This document shows positions 1 to 5,996 of a stretch of DNA of 6,894 nt, one piece after another. The translations under genes were made by a program, and so were the position numbers. Numbering within the stretch: position 1 is the stretch's first letter; each line of letters opens with the position of its first letter. The notes beneath the pieces are model-generated. The model was not told the origin of the DNA, ran no database searches, and saw only the letters and a program-made list of their open reading frames with translations. The stretch covers positions 1 through 6,894 of the forward strand of contig JAFAAJ010000221.1 of the NCBI GenBank assembly GCA_023426625.1. Reading direction: 5' to 3'. This DNA is from Bacteroidota bacterium. GTDB taxonomy: Bacteria; Bacteroidota; Bacteroidia; Flavobacteriales; Weeksellaceae.

Positions 1-629
1 TAGTCATTGTTGACGATCATGTACTTATTGCAAAAGCTTTGGAGGGAATCATTGATAACTTTAAAGAATTTGAAGTTATTTATGTATGTGAAAACGGAAA
101 AGATCAGATCCAAAAGTTCGAAAACAACAGTAAGATTCCCGATATTATCCTGTTAGACATCAGTATGCCGATCATGGACGGTTTTGAAACGGTACTTTGG
201 CTTAAAGAACATCACCCGGAAATCAAAGTAATGACACTCAGCATGCAGGGTGACGAAAAAAGTGTCATCAAAATGATTAAAAACGGTGCAAAAGGCTATT
301 TATTAAAAAACACTCATCCTAAAGATCTGGAAAACGCACTTACAAAACTGAATACTGACGGATTTTTCTATCCGGAATGGGCTTCAAAGATTATTTTTTC
401 CAATCTCAACAATGAGAAAGAAGGTGAGAATGCCGTACGGATCTCCGACCGCGAAAAAGAGTTTTTGAAATACACCGTAACAGAACTCAGCTATAAAGAG
501 ATCGCTGATAAAATGTGCTGCAGCCCAAGAACAGTGGAAAGTTACAGGGACCAGCTTTGCGAAAAACTAGACTTAAAAACCCGTGTCGGACTTGCTGTTT
601 TCGCCATTAAAAACGGTTTTGCCAATTAG
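1..629 (+). CDS. NarL/FixJ-type response regulator transcription factor (5' end cut by window)
   Basis: This is a cytoplasmic two-component DNA-binding regulator, activated by phosphotransfer from a histidine kinase. The reading frame is open from the window edge: the visible codons from base 3 read VIVDDH, so the apparent TTG start at 39 is internal and only a few residues are missing. The receiver domain shows the acidic pair (Asp codons at 12-17) and the phospho-acceptor Asp at 156-158 in LLDISMP. It also shows a switch Ser at 240-242 and the conserved Lys at 306-308 in GYLLK. A C-terminal LuxR-type helix-turn-helix spans about 441-617, with the core YKEIADKM and recognition helix SPRTVESYR. 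About 208 residues are visible, close to the usual 210-215 of the family. The kinase partner is not in the window; in this family it is often adjacent, so it may lie upstream. The target genes cannot be told from the sequence. Family assignment is firm. Confidence 0.93.
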   Translation, partial: VIVDDHVLIAKALEGIIDNFKEFEVIYVCENGKDQIQKFENNSKIPDIILLDISMPIMDGFETVLWLKEHHPEIKVMTLSMQGDEKSVIKMIKNGAKGYLLKNTHPKDLENALTKLNTDGFFYPEWASKIIFSNLNNEKEGENAVRISDREKEFLKYTVTELSYKEIADKMCCSPRTVESYRDQLCEKLDLKTRVGLAVFAIKNGFAN

Positions 630-660
630 ATAAATAAGACAATCTACAAACAACTTATAA

Positions 661-701
661 ATAAATTTTTACACCAATATCAAATCAGCGTAAAATTTTA
701 T
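661..701 (+). terminator. Possible weak terminator hairpin after the response regulator
   Basis: The arms ATAAATTTTTAC (661-672) and GTAAAATTTTAT (690-701) pair at 11 of 12 positions around a 17-base spacer, 31 bases after the regulator's stop codon. It is the only sizeable hairpin close to that stop. The stem is nearly all A/T and no T-run follows it, so it is either a poor terminator or an accident of base composition. Confidence 0.25.
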
Positions 702-844
702 TACACATAAGAATTAAAATATTTAAAATATTCAATTCATAATTAAAATTATCAAAATTTCAAAAATTAAAAATAAATACAGTAGGTTACATAATAATTT
801 TTAATAAAAATTATCAATTCAACAATAAAAGTTAAAAAAACCTA

Positions 845-875
845 TTGCACATTAATTCCAAATAATATAATTTCA
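845..875 (+). promoter_or_regulatory. Candidate promoter of the M43 protease gene
   Basis: A TTG at 845-847 is followed 20 bases later by TAATTTCA (868-875), which matches the Bacteroidota -7 consensus TAnnTTTG at four of its six fixed positions. The same stretch also reads TTGCAC, 15 bases, TATAAT, resembling a classical sigma-70 promoter with short spacing. Either reading would put the transcript start about 25 bases before the ATG at 905. In DNA this A/T-rich, partial matches are common, so this is only a candidate. Confidence 0.3.
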
Positions 876-904
876 CTTCTTGAAGATTTACAAAATACCA
901 ACCT

Positions 905-1906
905 ATGAAAAAATTATTATTTGGAGCTCTAATGCTAAGCTTCATGTCCGCTTGTAACAGCGACAATCTTTCACAAACTGAAAATTCCGCAACCGCAGGT
1001 GTAGAAAACAGTCAAATAGCAGCAAGAGGATGTGCTTCCGAACATATCCGACAGGAGGCTCTTAAAAACAGCGCGGAGCTAAGGCAAAGATTCGCAACTT
1101 TAGAAGCTCAAACAGAAAAGTTTGTCAACGACATAAAACTGGGAAGAGTTTTAGCCGATGGTACAGTAGAAATTCCGGTGGTGGTGAATGTATTATATAA
1201 CACCGCTGCTGAAAATGTATCTGACGCGAGAATTGCTGAACAAATAGAAGTATTGAACAATGATTTCACCGCTACCAATAGCGACATCAACAAAATCCCT
1301 TCCGAATTTCAAACAGTAAGTGCAGGAGACACGAAGATCAAATTCAGATTGATAAATGTGGTAAGAAAATCTACTTCTAAAAAAAGCTGGTCAACCAATG
1401 ATGACATGAAAAAAGCGACTAAAGGAGGTATTGCCGCTACTAATCCCGCTAATTATTTGAATTTATGGGTAGTAGGAAAAATGACAAGCCAGGGAAGAAC
1501 AATTCTTGGATACGCAACATTCCCTGAATCTTCAGGATTATGGAATGACGGAGTAGTAATTGCAGCTCCATTCTTTGGAAAAACAGGTGCCTCAGCTCCA
1601 TTTAATTTAGGAAGAACAGCAACTCACGAAGTAGGACACTACCTAAACCTAAGACATATCTGGGGCGATGCAAGTTGCGGTAACGATCAGGTTGCAGATA
1701 CACCAACCCAAACAACGGCTAATTATGGAAAACCGAGCTATCCATTATATAACACTTGTGGAGGAGTTCAAAGATCTGTCATGTTCATGAACTATATGGA
1801 TTATGTGGATGATGCAGCAATGTTTATGTTCTCTGCAGGTCAAAAAACAAGAATGCAATCTGTTGTAGCCAGTACAGGAGCCAGATCAGGCTTAAGAATT
1901 TATTAA
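905..1906 (+). CDS. M43 (pappalysin-family) zinc metalloprotease, predicted lipoprotein
   Basis: This is a secreted zinc endopeptidase of the metzincin clan, 333 residues long. Residues 1-16 form a lipoprotein signal peptide (basic KK, hydrophobic core, then M-S-A before Cys17), so the mature protein is probably lipid-anchored. A polar linker runs to about residue 40. The segment RGC (Cys43) followed by a charged helix corresponds to the prosegment of pappalysins, where a Cys can cap the zinc as a latency switch. The catalytic motif is HEVGHYLNLRH: His241, Glu242, His245 and third ligand His251. The Met-turn is NYMDY with Met298. Cys258 and Cys285 are placed like a family disulfide. Asn248 replaces the usual Gly of HEXXHXXGXXH. 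There is no C-terminal type IX secretion domain. The start is fixed by the signal peptide. The gene is monocistronic, with its own terminator. The substrate is unknown. Confidence 0.92.
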   Translation: MKKLLFGALMLSFMSACNSDNLSQTENSATAGVENSQIAARGCASEHIRQEALKNSAELRQRFATLEAQTEKFVNDIKLGRVLADGTVEIPVVVNVLYNTAAENVSDARIAEQIEVLNNDFTATNSDINKIPSEFQTVSAGDTKIKFRLINVVRKSTSKKSWSTNDDMKKATKGGIAATNPANYLNLWVVGKMTSQGRTILGYATFPESSGLWNDGVVIAAPFFGKTGASAPFNLGRTATHEVGHYLNLRHIWGDASCGNDQVADTPTQTTANYGKPSYPLYNTCGGVQRSVMFMNYMDYVDDAAMFMFSAGQKTRMQSVVASTGARSGLRIY

Positions 1907-1934
1907 AATCAACCTTCTCAATATTACAAGACTT

Positions 1935-1967
1935 ACCCTGAATAAAAATTCAGGGTTTGTTTTTTTA
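1935..1967 (+). terminator. Rho-independent terminator of the M43 protease gene
   Basis: A perfect 9-base-pair stem, ACCCTGAAT (1935-1943) and ATTCAGGGT (1948-1956), closes an AAAA loop. It is followed directly by a T-rich tract, TTGTTTTTTT (1957-1966). It lies 28 bases after the protease stop codon. The T-run is on the plus strand only, so it terminates plus-strand transcription. Confidence 0.9.
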
Positions 1968-1982
1968 CAGAGTAACAATAAA

Positions 1983-2088
1983 AAAGAGGCTGTCTCAAAA
2001 GGTAAATTAATGCTCTGAGAATCTGCTAAATGACAAAAGTTGTCAGACAGGAGTCCGAGAGAGGGGGTACTTTTGAGACAGCCTCTTT
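1983..2088. repeat. MITE-like element with perfect 19-base terminal inverted repeats
   Basis: The left arm AAAGAGGCTGTCTCAAAAG (1983-2001) is the exact reverse complement of the right arm at 2070-2088, giving a 106-base unit with a 68-base interior and no coding potential. The interior carries a small hairpin, TGACAA/TTGTCA with loop AAG (2031-2045), and a purine-rich stretch (about 2050-2067) unlike the surrounding A/T-rich DNA. Long exact terminal repeats around a short non-coding core are what MITEs and IS-derived remnants look like. From memory, GAGGCTGTCTC-type ends resemble transposon ends in this phylum, but I could not check this. No clean target-site duplication is visible. The unit begins 5 bases beyond the M1 peptidase stop. 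On the minus strand its far end runs into TTTTTT, so it could also end that gene's transcript. Confidence 0.65.
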
Positions 2089-2093
2089 AATAT

Positions 2094-3956
2094 CTATAAG
2101 TTCTTTGAGTTATCTTCCGGCGTATAATCCATGAAAATACCACCATCTAAATTTACCGATTTTACTTTCTTTTTAATAGGAACCGCTAAAGCAACCCGCT
2201 TTTGGTCTTTTTCCCATATCGAAGGTGAAAAATGAAGTTTCTCCGAACTTCCGTCTTCATAATTGATGAGCACATCAAAAGGTATTGCAAAACCACCTTC
2301 ATTGTCAACATTAATAGTAAGCAGATCATTCAACTGAGAAACTTCATCCACTTTCAGGTCAATATAATGATTGGTATAGAACCAATTGTTCCAAAACCAA
2401 TTCAGATTTTTTCCGGAACCTGTATTCATGGAATAGAAAAAATCCCACGGAATCGGATGTTTACCGTTCCAGTTATCCATATAATGATGTAATGCTTTCC
2501 TGAATAATTCATCTCCTAAATAATCCTTCAATGCCAAATAAGCCAGTGAAGATTTCACATAGGAATTATTTCCATACCCTACTCCGCTTACTTGTGTACT
2601 CATGGTGATGATCGGCTGGTCCTGCTCTGCAGAAGGATCACTGATCCATCTTTTCACCCTGAAATTCTGGTAGAATTTTTTAGCAGCTTCCTGTCCGTTT
2701 TCATCAATTCCGATCAGATATTCCAATGTTGTAGCCCAACCTTCATCCATGAAAGCATAACGGGTCTCGTTGATTCCCATGTAAAAAGGAAAATAAGTAT
2801 GGGCAATTTCATGATCCGCCGTTAATCTCGCATCCTGAAAATCGTCCGGAATACTGGTATCATTGATCATCATTGGATATTCCATATCGGCATATCCCTG
2901 AATGGCTGTCATAACATTATAAGGATATTCTACTCCGGGCCAGTTTTTTGAGAACCAATCCAGATTGTAGCGCATCCATTCTACATAATGTTCAAAATCT
3001 TTTGCTCCCGTTTTATAGCCTGCATGAACGTTAACTCTTTTTGTTTTCAGCTGAACACTTGATGCATCCCAAACATAATGATTGCTTAAGGCAAAACAAA
3101 AATCTGTAATATGACTTGCTTTGAATTTCCAGACATTCCATTTATTTTGTTTGGTCACTTTTCCGGACCTCATTTCCTGTTCACTGGCAATATGAATAAT
3201 TTTATCACTTCTTAAAGAAGATTTATACCGCTTCAAATATTCAGACTGAAGAACAGCTTCGGGATTAAGAAAATCACCGGTTGCCCAGACTACATAATTT
3301 TTTGGGGCTGTGATGGCAAAAGTGTAATCATTAAAATCATTATAAAACTCCTGTCTGTCTGAATGCGGAAGCATATCCCATCCATTATAATCATCATACA
3401 CCGAAATTCTTGGGAAAGAATAGGCTACATAAAACGTTTCAGGATCTATCTGTCCTTCTCTTCCGCTCTGTACAGATAAGGGATAATCCCACTCTATCTT
3501 AACTTCAGCTTTTGTTTTGGATTTTAAGACTGAATTTAATTTTATTTTTTCTACTGTTTCCCAATCTTCAGTGTTAACGTTGTACTTTTCACCATTCACC
3601 ACGAATGATTTGATCCGCAAACCTGATGACAGAAAATCTTTGGAAACATAGCCAGATCTTGGAGACTGAGGTTTATGCAGATTGTTAACAAACCTTATAA
3701 CCAGAGCATCCAGATCATCCGGACTATTATTAATGTAAACAATTGTTTCTTTCCCCGAAACTACTTTTGTATTAGCATCTACTTTTACTTCTACATTATA
3801 AACTCCTTTATTCTGCCAATATTTTTTACCGGGTGCTCCTGAAATATCACGAGTCCCATTTTCGTATGCTTTTTTAATATTTCTCGGCATATACAACTCC
3901 TGTGCAGAGACATTACATGCCGCCATCAGCAAAATGCCAACAATCCATCTTTTCAT
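2094..3956 (-). CDS. M1-family zinc metallopeptidase (aminopeptidase type), exported
   Basis: A 620-residue gluzincin peptidase, a length usual for Bacteroidota M1 enzymes. Residues 1-19 form a signal peptide ending VSAQ, so it is exported; Cys14 also gives a poor lipobox, but signal peptidase I cleavage after Gln19 or Ala18 looks more likely. An N-terminal beta domain covers roughly residues 50-250, the thermolysin-like catalytic domain about 280-530, and a small beta domain ends the chain. Zinc ligands are His382 and His386 in HEIAH with catalytic Glu383; 18 residues later Glu405 in MDEGWA completes HEXXH-x18-E. Tyr466 in NSYVKSS fits the transition-state tyrosine. The exopeptidase motif that is GAMEN in classical members reads ADMEY here (residues 356-360), keeping Met358 and Glu359. 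The likely role is trimming N-terminal residues from peptides, but specificity is unknown. The gene stands alone on the minus strand with a terminator upstream of it. Confidence 0.93.
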   Translation of the reverse strand: MKRWIVGILLMAACNVSAQELYMPRNIKKAYENGTRDISGAPGKKYWQNKGVYNVEVKVDANTKVVSGKETIVYINNSPDDLDALVIRFVNNLHKPQSPRSGYVSKDFLSSGLRIKSFVVNGEKYNVNTEDWETVEKIKLNSVLKSKTKAEVKIEWDYPLSVQSGREGQIDPETFYVAYSFPRISVYDDYNGWDMLPHSDRQEFYNDFNDYTFAITAPKNYVVWATGDFLNPEAVLQSEYLKRYKSSLRSDKIIHIASEQEMRSGKVTKQNKWNVWKFKASHITDFCFALSNHYVWDASSVQLKTKRVNVHAGYKTGAKDFEHYVEWMRYNLDWFSKNWPGVEYPYNVMTAIQGYADMEYPMMINDTSIPDDFQDARLTADHEIAHTYFPFYMGINETRYAFMDEGWATTLEYLIGIDENGQEAAKKFYQNFRVKRWISDPSAEQDQPIITMSTQVSGVGYGNNSYVKSSLAYLALKDYLGDELFRKALHHYMDNWNGKHPIPWDFFYSMNTGSGKNLNWFWNNWFYTNHYIDLKVDEVSQLNDLLTINVDNEGGFAIPFDVLINYEDGSSEKLHFSPSIWEKDQKRVALAVPIKKKVKSVNLDGGIFMDYTPEDNSKNL

Positions 3957-3986
3957 TAAATAATTTTTAGGATAAGTAACGAAGCT

Positions 3987-4029
3987 AATAAAAAAAGCGG
4001 CAAAAAAGATAATAATCTATCGCTTTTTT
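3987..4029 (-). terminator. Rho-independent terminator of the EEP-family hydrolase gene
   Basis: On the minus strand, AAAAAAGCG (4029-4021) pairs perfectly with CGCTTTTTT (3999-3991), and the T-run continues past the stem. The 21-base loop contains a further small hairpin, AGAT/ATCT (4007-4018). It begins 41 bases after the hydrolase stop codon and lies upstream of the M1 peptidase start, separating the two genes. Only three of the nine pairs are G-C, but the tract of T's is convincing. Confidence 0.7.
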
Positions 4030-4070
4030 ATCATTATAATTAAAAATCCAGCTATCAGGAATTTTTGATT

Positions 4071-4913
4071 TTATTTATCAAATTTCAGTTCCACCAATAC
4101 CGGAAAATGATCTGAAGGATAAAGCAGATTTTCCCTTCTGTCATTAATATGCCTGTGTGATTTCACTTTAAAGCCCTTTACAAAAATATAATCTATTCTG
4201 TCCTTTGGAATTTCGTTAATGTTGAAAGCCGTAAATGTTCCCACCGGACCGTAATGCGGTGTTTCTGAATGATAAAAACTATCATTCAGGTTCTTGGAAA
4301 TAATTTTGATAGGTTCCGTATCTTCTGTCAGATTAAAATCTCCACTTAAAATTATCGGCAAATTTCCAGGATTCAATTCTTTGATTTTCTTCAAGATCAG
4401 ATCTGCAGATTGTACTCTTGCAACATTTCCTACATGGTCAAAATGCAGATTTAAGGCAAGAAATTCTTTTTTAGACTTTTTATCTTTAAAAACCGCATAG
4501 CTGCAAACTCTGTTGTAAGCCGCATCCCATCCTTTAGATGGTTTTTCAGGAGTTTCGGAAAGCCAGAATGTTCCGGATTTCAACGCTTGAAGCCTGTTTT
4601 TATCATAAAATATAGCGGAAAATTCTCCCTTTTCTTTACCGTCATCTCTTCCCACTCCTACATAATCGTAGTTTACCAAGCCATTCTTTATATCTTTCAT
4701 CTGTTCCGGAAGCGCTTCCTGTACTCCGAAGAAATCAGGATGATAATAATTCAGCAATGCCAAAGCCTCCGGCTTTCTTTCTGTCCATGCATTTTCTTTA
4801 TCAGAAGCCAGTTGAAGTCTGATATTAAAACTCATCACTTTAAGATCCTGTGAAAAACCCAATGTAAAAAACATTAGAAACATCCATGAAAGTCTAAAAT
4901 TCATATCTACCAT
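4071..4913 (-). CDS. Secreted endonuclease/exonuclease/phosphatase (EEP) family hydrolase
   Basis: A 280-residue metal-dependent phosphoesterase of the DNase I-like fold, spanning essentially the single EEP domain. The fold's signature residues are present: Asn30 (SFNIR), metal-binding Glu66 (GVQEAL), His157 (NLHFDH), Asp192 and Asn194 (SGDFNLTED), Asp241 (DRIDYIF), and the terminal pair Asp268-His269 (PSDHFPV). The N-terminus has a hydrophobic signal peptide ending FSQ, so the enzyme acts outside the cytoplasm. Two starts are possible, the ATG at 4913 and one three codons later at 4904 (MNFRL). The later one gives the cleaner signal peptide. The family includes nucleases, sphingomyelinases, inositol-phosphate phosphatases and many uncharacterised secreted members, so the substrate cannot be named. 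Terminator-like hairpins lie on both sides, so it is probably transcribed alone. A GH92 mannosidase gene lies one gene away. Confidence 0.9.
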   Translation of the reverse strand: MVDMNFRLSWMFLMFFTLGFSQDLKVMSFNIRLQLASDKENAWTERKPEALALLNYYHPDFFGVQEALPEQMKDIKNGLVNYDYVGVGRDDGKEKGEFSAIFYDKNRLQALKSGTFWLSETPEKPSKGWDAAYNRVCSYAVFKDKKSKKEFLALNLHFDHVGNVARVQSADLILKKIKELNPGNLPIILSGDFNLTEDTEPIKIISKNLNDSFYHSETPHYGPVGTFTAFNINEIPKDRIDYIFVKGFKVKSHRHINDRRENLLYPSDHFPVLVELKFDK

Positions 4914-4927
4914 TTTAAAATATTAAA

Positions 4928-4935
4928 CAAAAATA
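4928..4935 (-). promoter_or_regulatory. Candidate -7 box for the EEP hydrolase gene
   Basis: Read on the minus strand, this is TATTTTTG, an exact match to the Bacteroidota -7 consensus TAnnTTTG. It ends 14 bases before the ATG at 4913 and 23 before the ATG at 4904, so the transcript would have a very short leader, which favours the later start. No TTG -33 element stands 17-23 bases upstream. The box also overlaps the T-tract of the neighbouring terminator, so it may be coincidental. Confidence 0.35.
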
Positions 4936-4962
4936 AAAAACTTCCCTTGTGAGAGAAGCTTT
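4931..4962 (-). terminator. Rho-independent terminator of the dienoyl-CoA reductase gene
   Basis: On the minus strand, AAAGCTTCTC (4962-4953) pairs with GGGAAGTTTT (4946-4937) as a 10-base-pair stem with two G-U pairs and a 6-base loop. The T-run continues as TT-A-TTT just beyond it. It starts 27 bases after the reductase stop codon and ends shortly before the EEP hydrolase start. It therefore separates two same-strand genes that might otherwise be taken for an operon. Confidence 0.75.
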
Positions 4963-4989
4963 CCATTATAATTATTATGTTAAATTCTT

Positions 4990-5871
4990 TTAATTTGATT
5001 TTTTAGCTTTAATCATCGCCTCAAGCATATCCCACATTTCTTGCGGAATATCTTCCAGCATATTGAATTCTCCTGCTCCCTGAAGCCATTCACCACCATC
5101 AATCGTTACTACTTCACCATTCATATACGCTGAATAATCTGACACGAGATAAGCAGCCAGGTTGGCCAACTCCTGATGTTCCCCCACTCTTCTCAACGGA
5201 ACTTTCTTCCTCATATCGAATTTTTCCTGAAGATTTCCTGGTAAAAGCCTGTCCCATGCGCCTTTTGTAGGGAAAGGTCCAGGCGCAATAGCATTGAAAC
5301 GGATCCCATATTTCGCCCATTCAACGGCTAAAGACCTGGTCATTGCCAAAACTCCCGCTTTCGCACAGGCAGAAGGAACAACATAAGCAGATCCTGTCCA
5401 TGAATAGGTTGTAACGATATTTAATACGGTTCCTGGTGTCTTTGATTCGATCCAGTGTTTTCCAATGGATAATGTACAGTTTTTAGTTCCTTTTAAAACA
5501 ATATCCAAAATAGAGTCAAAAGCGGAATGCGTCAATCTTTCGGTAGGTGAGATAAAATTTCCGGCTGCATTATTCAGCAAAATATCAATCTTTCCAAATT
5601 CTTTCAACGTTGCTTCTTTCATAGCTTCCACCTCATCCCAATTTCTCACATCACATGCTACACAAAATACCTTTCCGTCTGTTTCTTCTTCCAGTTCTTT
5701 GGCTGTACCCTGTAGTTTCTCAAGGTTTCTGGAGGTGATCACCACTTTTGCACCCAACTGAAGAAAATATCTGGTCATTGCTTTTCCAAGACCACTTCCG
5801 CCACCGGTTACAATAGCTACTTTGTCCTTCAGTGCGTCTTCACGCAACATCGGCTGTGTGTATAGATTCAT
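4990..5871 (-). CDS. SDR-family 2,4-dienoyl-CoA reductase, DECR type
   Basis: A cytoplasmic short-chain dehydrogenase/reductase of 293 residues. It closely follows the NADPH-dependent 2,4-dienoyl-CoA reductases of mitochondria (DECR1), which reduce 2,4-dienoyl-CoA to 3-enoyl-CoA so that polyunsaturated acyl chains can enter beta-oxidation. The cofactor loop is TGGGSGLG (residues 22-29). Arg48 in TSRN suits NADPH. The diagnostic segment NNAAGNFISPTERL (100-113) matches DECR1 as I remember it. The SDR Tyr-x3-Lys is replaced by Ser167-x3-Lys171 (SACAK), and Tyr156 (TTYSWTG) sits where DECR1 has its alternative catalytic Tyr. PGPFPTKGAW (197-206) and the tail INGG/GGE-like region with GEFN also agree. 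The segment before the fold (QPML) aligns with DECR1, supporting the first ATG. No FadE, FadB or FadH-like neighbour is present, so its pathway is inferred from homology. A peroxisomal-type or other enoyl reductase activity is less likely. Confidence 0.88.
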   Translation of the reverse strand: MNLYTQPMLREDALKDKVAIVTGGGSGLGKAMTRYFLQLGAKVVITSRNLEKLQGTAKELEEETDGKVFCVACDVRNWDEVEAMKEATLKEFGKIDILLNNAAGNFISPTERLTHSAFDSILDIVLKGTKNCTLSIGKHWIESKTPGTVLNIVTTYSWTGSAYVVPSACAKAGVLAMTRSLAVEWAKYGIRFNAIAPGPFPTKGAWDRLLPGNLQEKFDMRKKVPLRRVGEHQELANLAAYLVSDYSAYMNGEVVTIDGGEWLQGAGEFNMLEDIPQEMWDMLEAMIKAKKSN

Positions 5872-5996
5872 ACGTTTTAATTTTTCTTAAAAATAATAAA
5901 TATTAGACGGACTGCATTTAAAATACTATGAGAAATAATGTCATAAATAATTATTCTTGGAATTTTAATTAATTTTATCTTTTAAATCAATCATTC
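5872..5996. other. Divergent intergenic control region (reductase / GH92)
   Basis: This 125-base A/T-rich gap lies between two divergently transcribed genes and must hold both promoters. The side facing GH92 has a fair promoter candidate at 5957-5983. On the reductase side, only loose A/T-rich matches to the -7 box are seen (for example TATTTTTA on the minus strand near 5885-5892), with no TTG at suitable spacing. A 10-base palindrome AATAATTATT (5946-5955) sits just before the GH92 candidate's TTG and could be an operator or mere A/T symmetry. No coding sequence is seen. Confidence 0.55.
5957..5983 (+). promoter_or_regulatory. Candidate promoter of the GH92 gene
   Basis: TTG (5957-5959) is followed after 16 bases by TATCTTTT (5976-5983). 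This differs from the Bacteroidota -7 consensus TAnnTTTG only at the last base. The spacing is one base shorter than the usual 17-23. The transcript would begin only about 5-10 bases before the ATG at 5997, a short leader that is not unusual where Shine-Dalgarno pairing is not used. Confidence 0.35.

Larger units (their letters stand above)
630..904. other. A/T-dominated intergenic gap with several inverted repeats
   Basis: This 275-base gap holds no credible gene on either strand. It is made almost entirely of A and T. It contains a tandem copy of TAAAATATT at 715-732. It also has a short inverted repeat ATAATT/AATTAT at 739-752, and a perfect 9-base inverted repeat ATAATTTTT/AAAAATTAT with a 3-base spacer at 794-814. 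Because the stretch has so little sequence complexity, such symmetry can arise by chance. It must nevertheless contain the control region of the M43 protease gene that begins at 905. Confidence 0.6.

Noticed and set aside
39..629. Apparent TTG start for the response regulator at 39
   Set aside because: The frame is open to the window edge and encodes VIVDDH with the receiver's acidic pair before this codon, so the true start lies upstream of the window.
1108..1293. Minus-strand open frame within the M43 protease gene
   Set aside because: It is entirely antisense to the protease's N-terminal domain and has no features of its own.
1983..2088. A CRISPR repeat pair or tRNA-like RNA gene
   Set aside because: The 19-base units are inverted rather than direct, there are only two, and no cloverleaf or Cas gene is present.
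2232..2825. Open frames on the plus strand within the M1 peptidase gene
   Set aside because: They lie wholly inside a gene with intact zinc-peptidase motifs on the other strand, and their translations have no domain-like features.
2094..3956. M1 peptidase as a lipoprotein anchored at Cys14
   Set aside because: The context MAAC is a poor lipobox with Met at -3, and a good signal peptidase I site (VSA-Q) follows within five residues.
4294..4853. Open frames on the plus strand within the EEP hydrolase gene
   Set aside because: They are antisense shadows of a complete EEP coding region; their composition is typical of reverse-strand reading of A/T-rich genes.
5114..5761. Alternative frames within the reductase gene on both strands
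   Set aside because: The main frame has the full DECR-type motif set from start to stop, and the alternatives show no recognisable protein pattern.
4071..5871. A two-gene operon of the reductase and the EEP hydrolase
   Set aside because: The gap of 76 bases holds a stem-loop with a T-tract in the right orientation, and the functions do not match, so separate transcripts are more likely.
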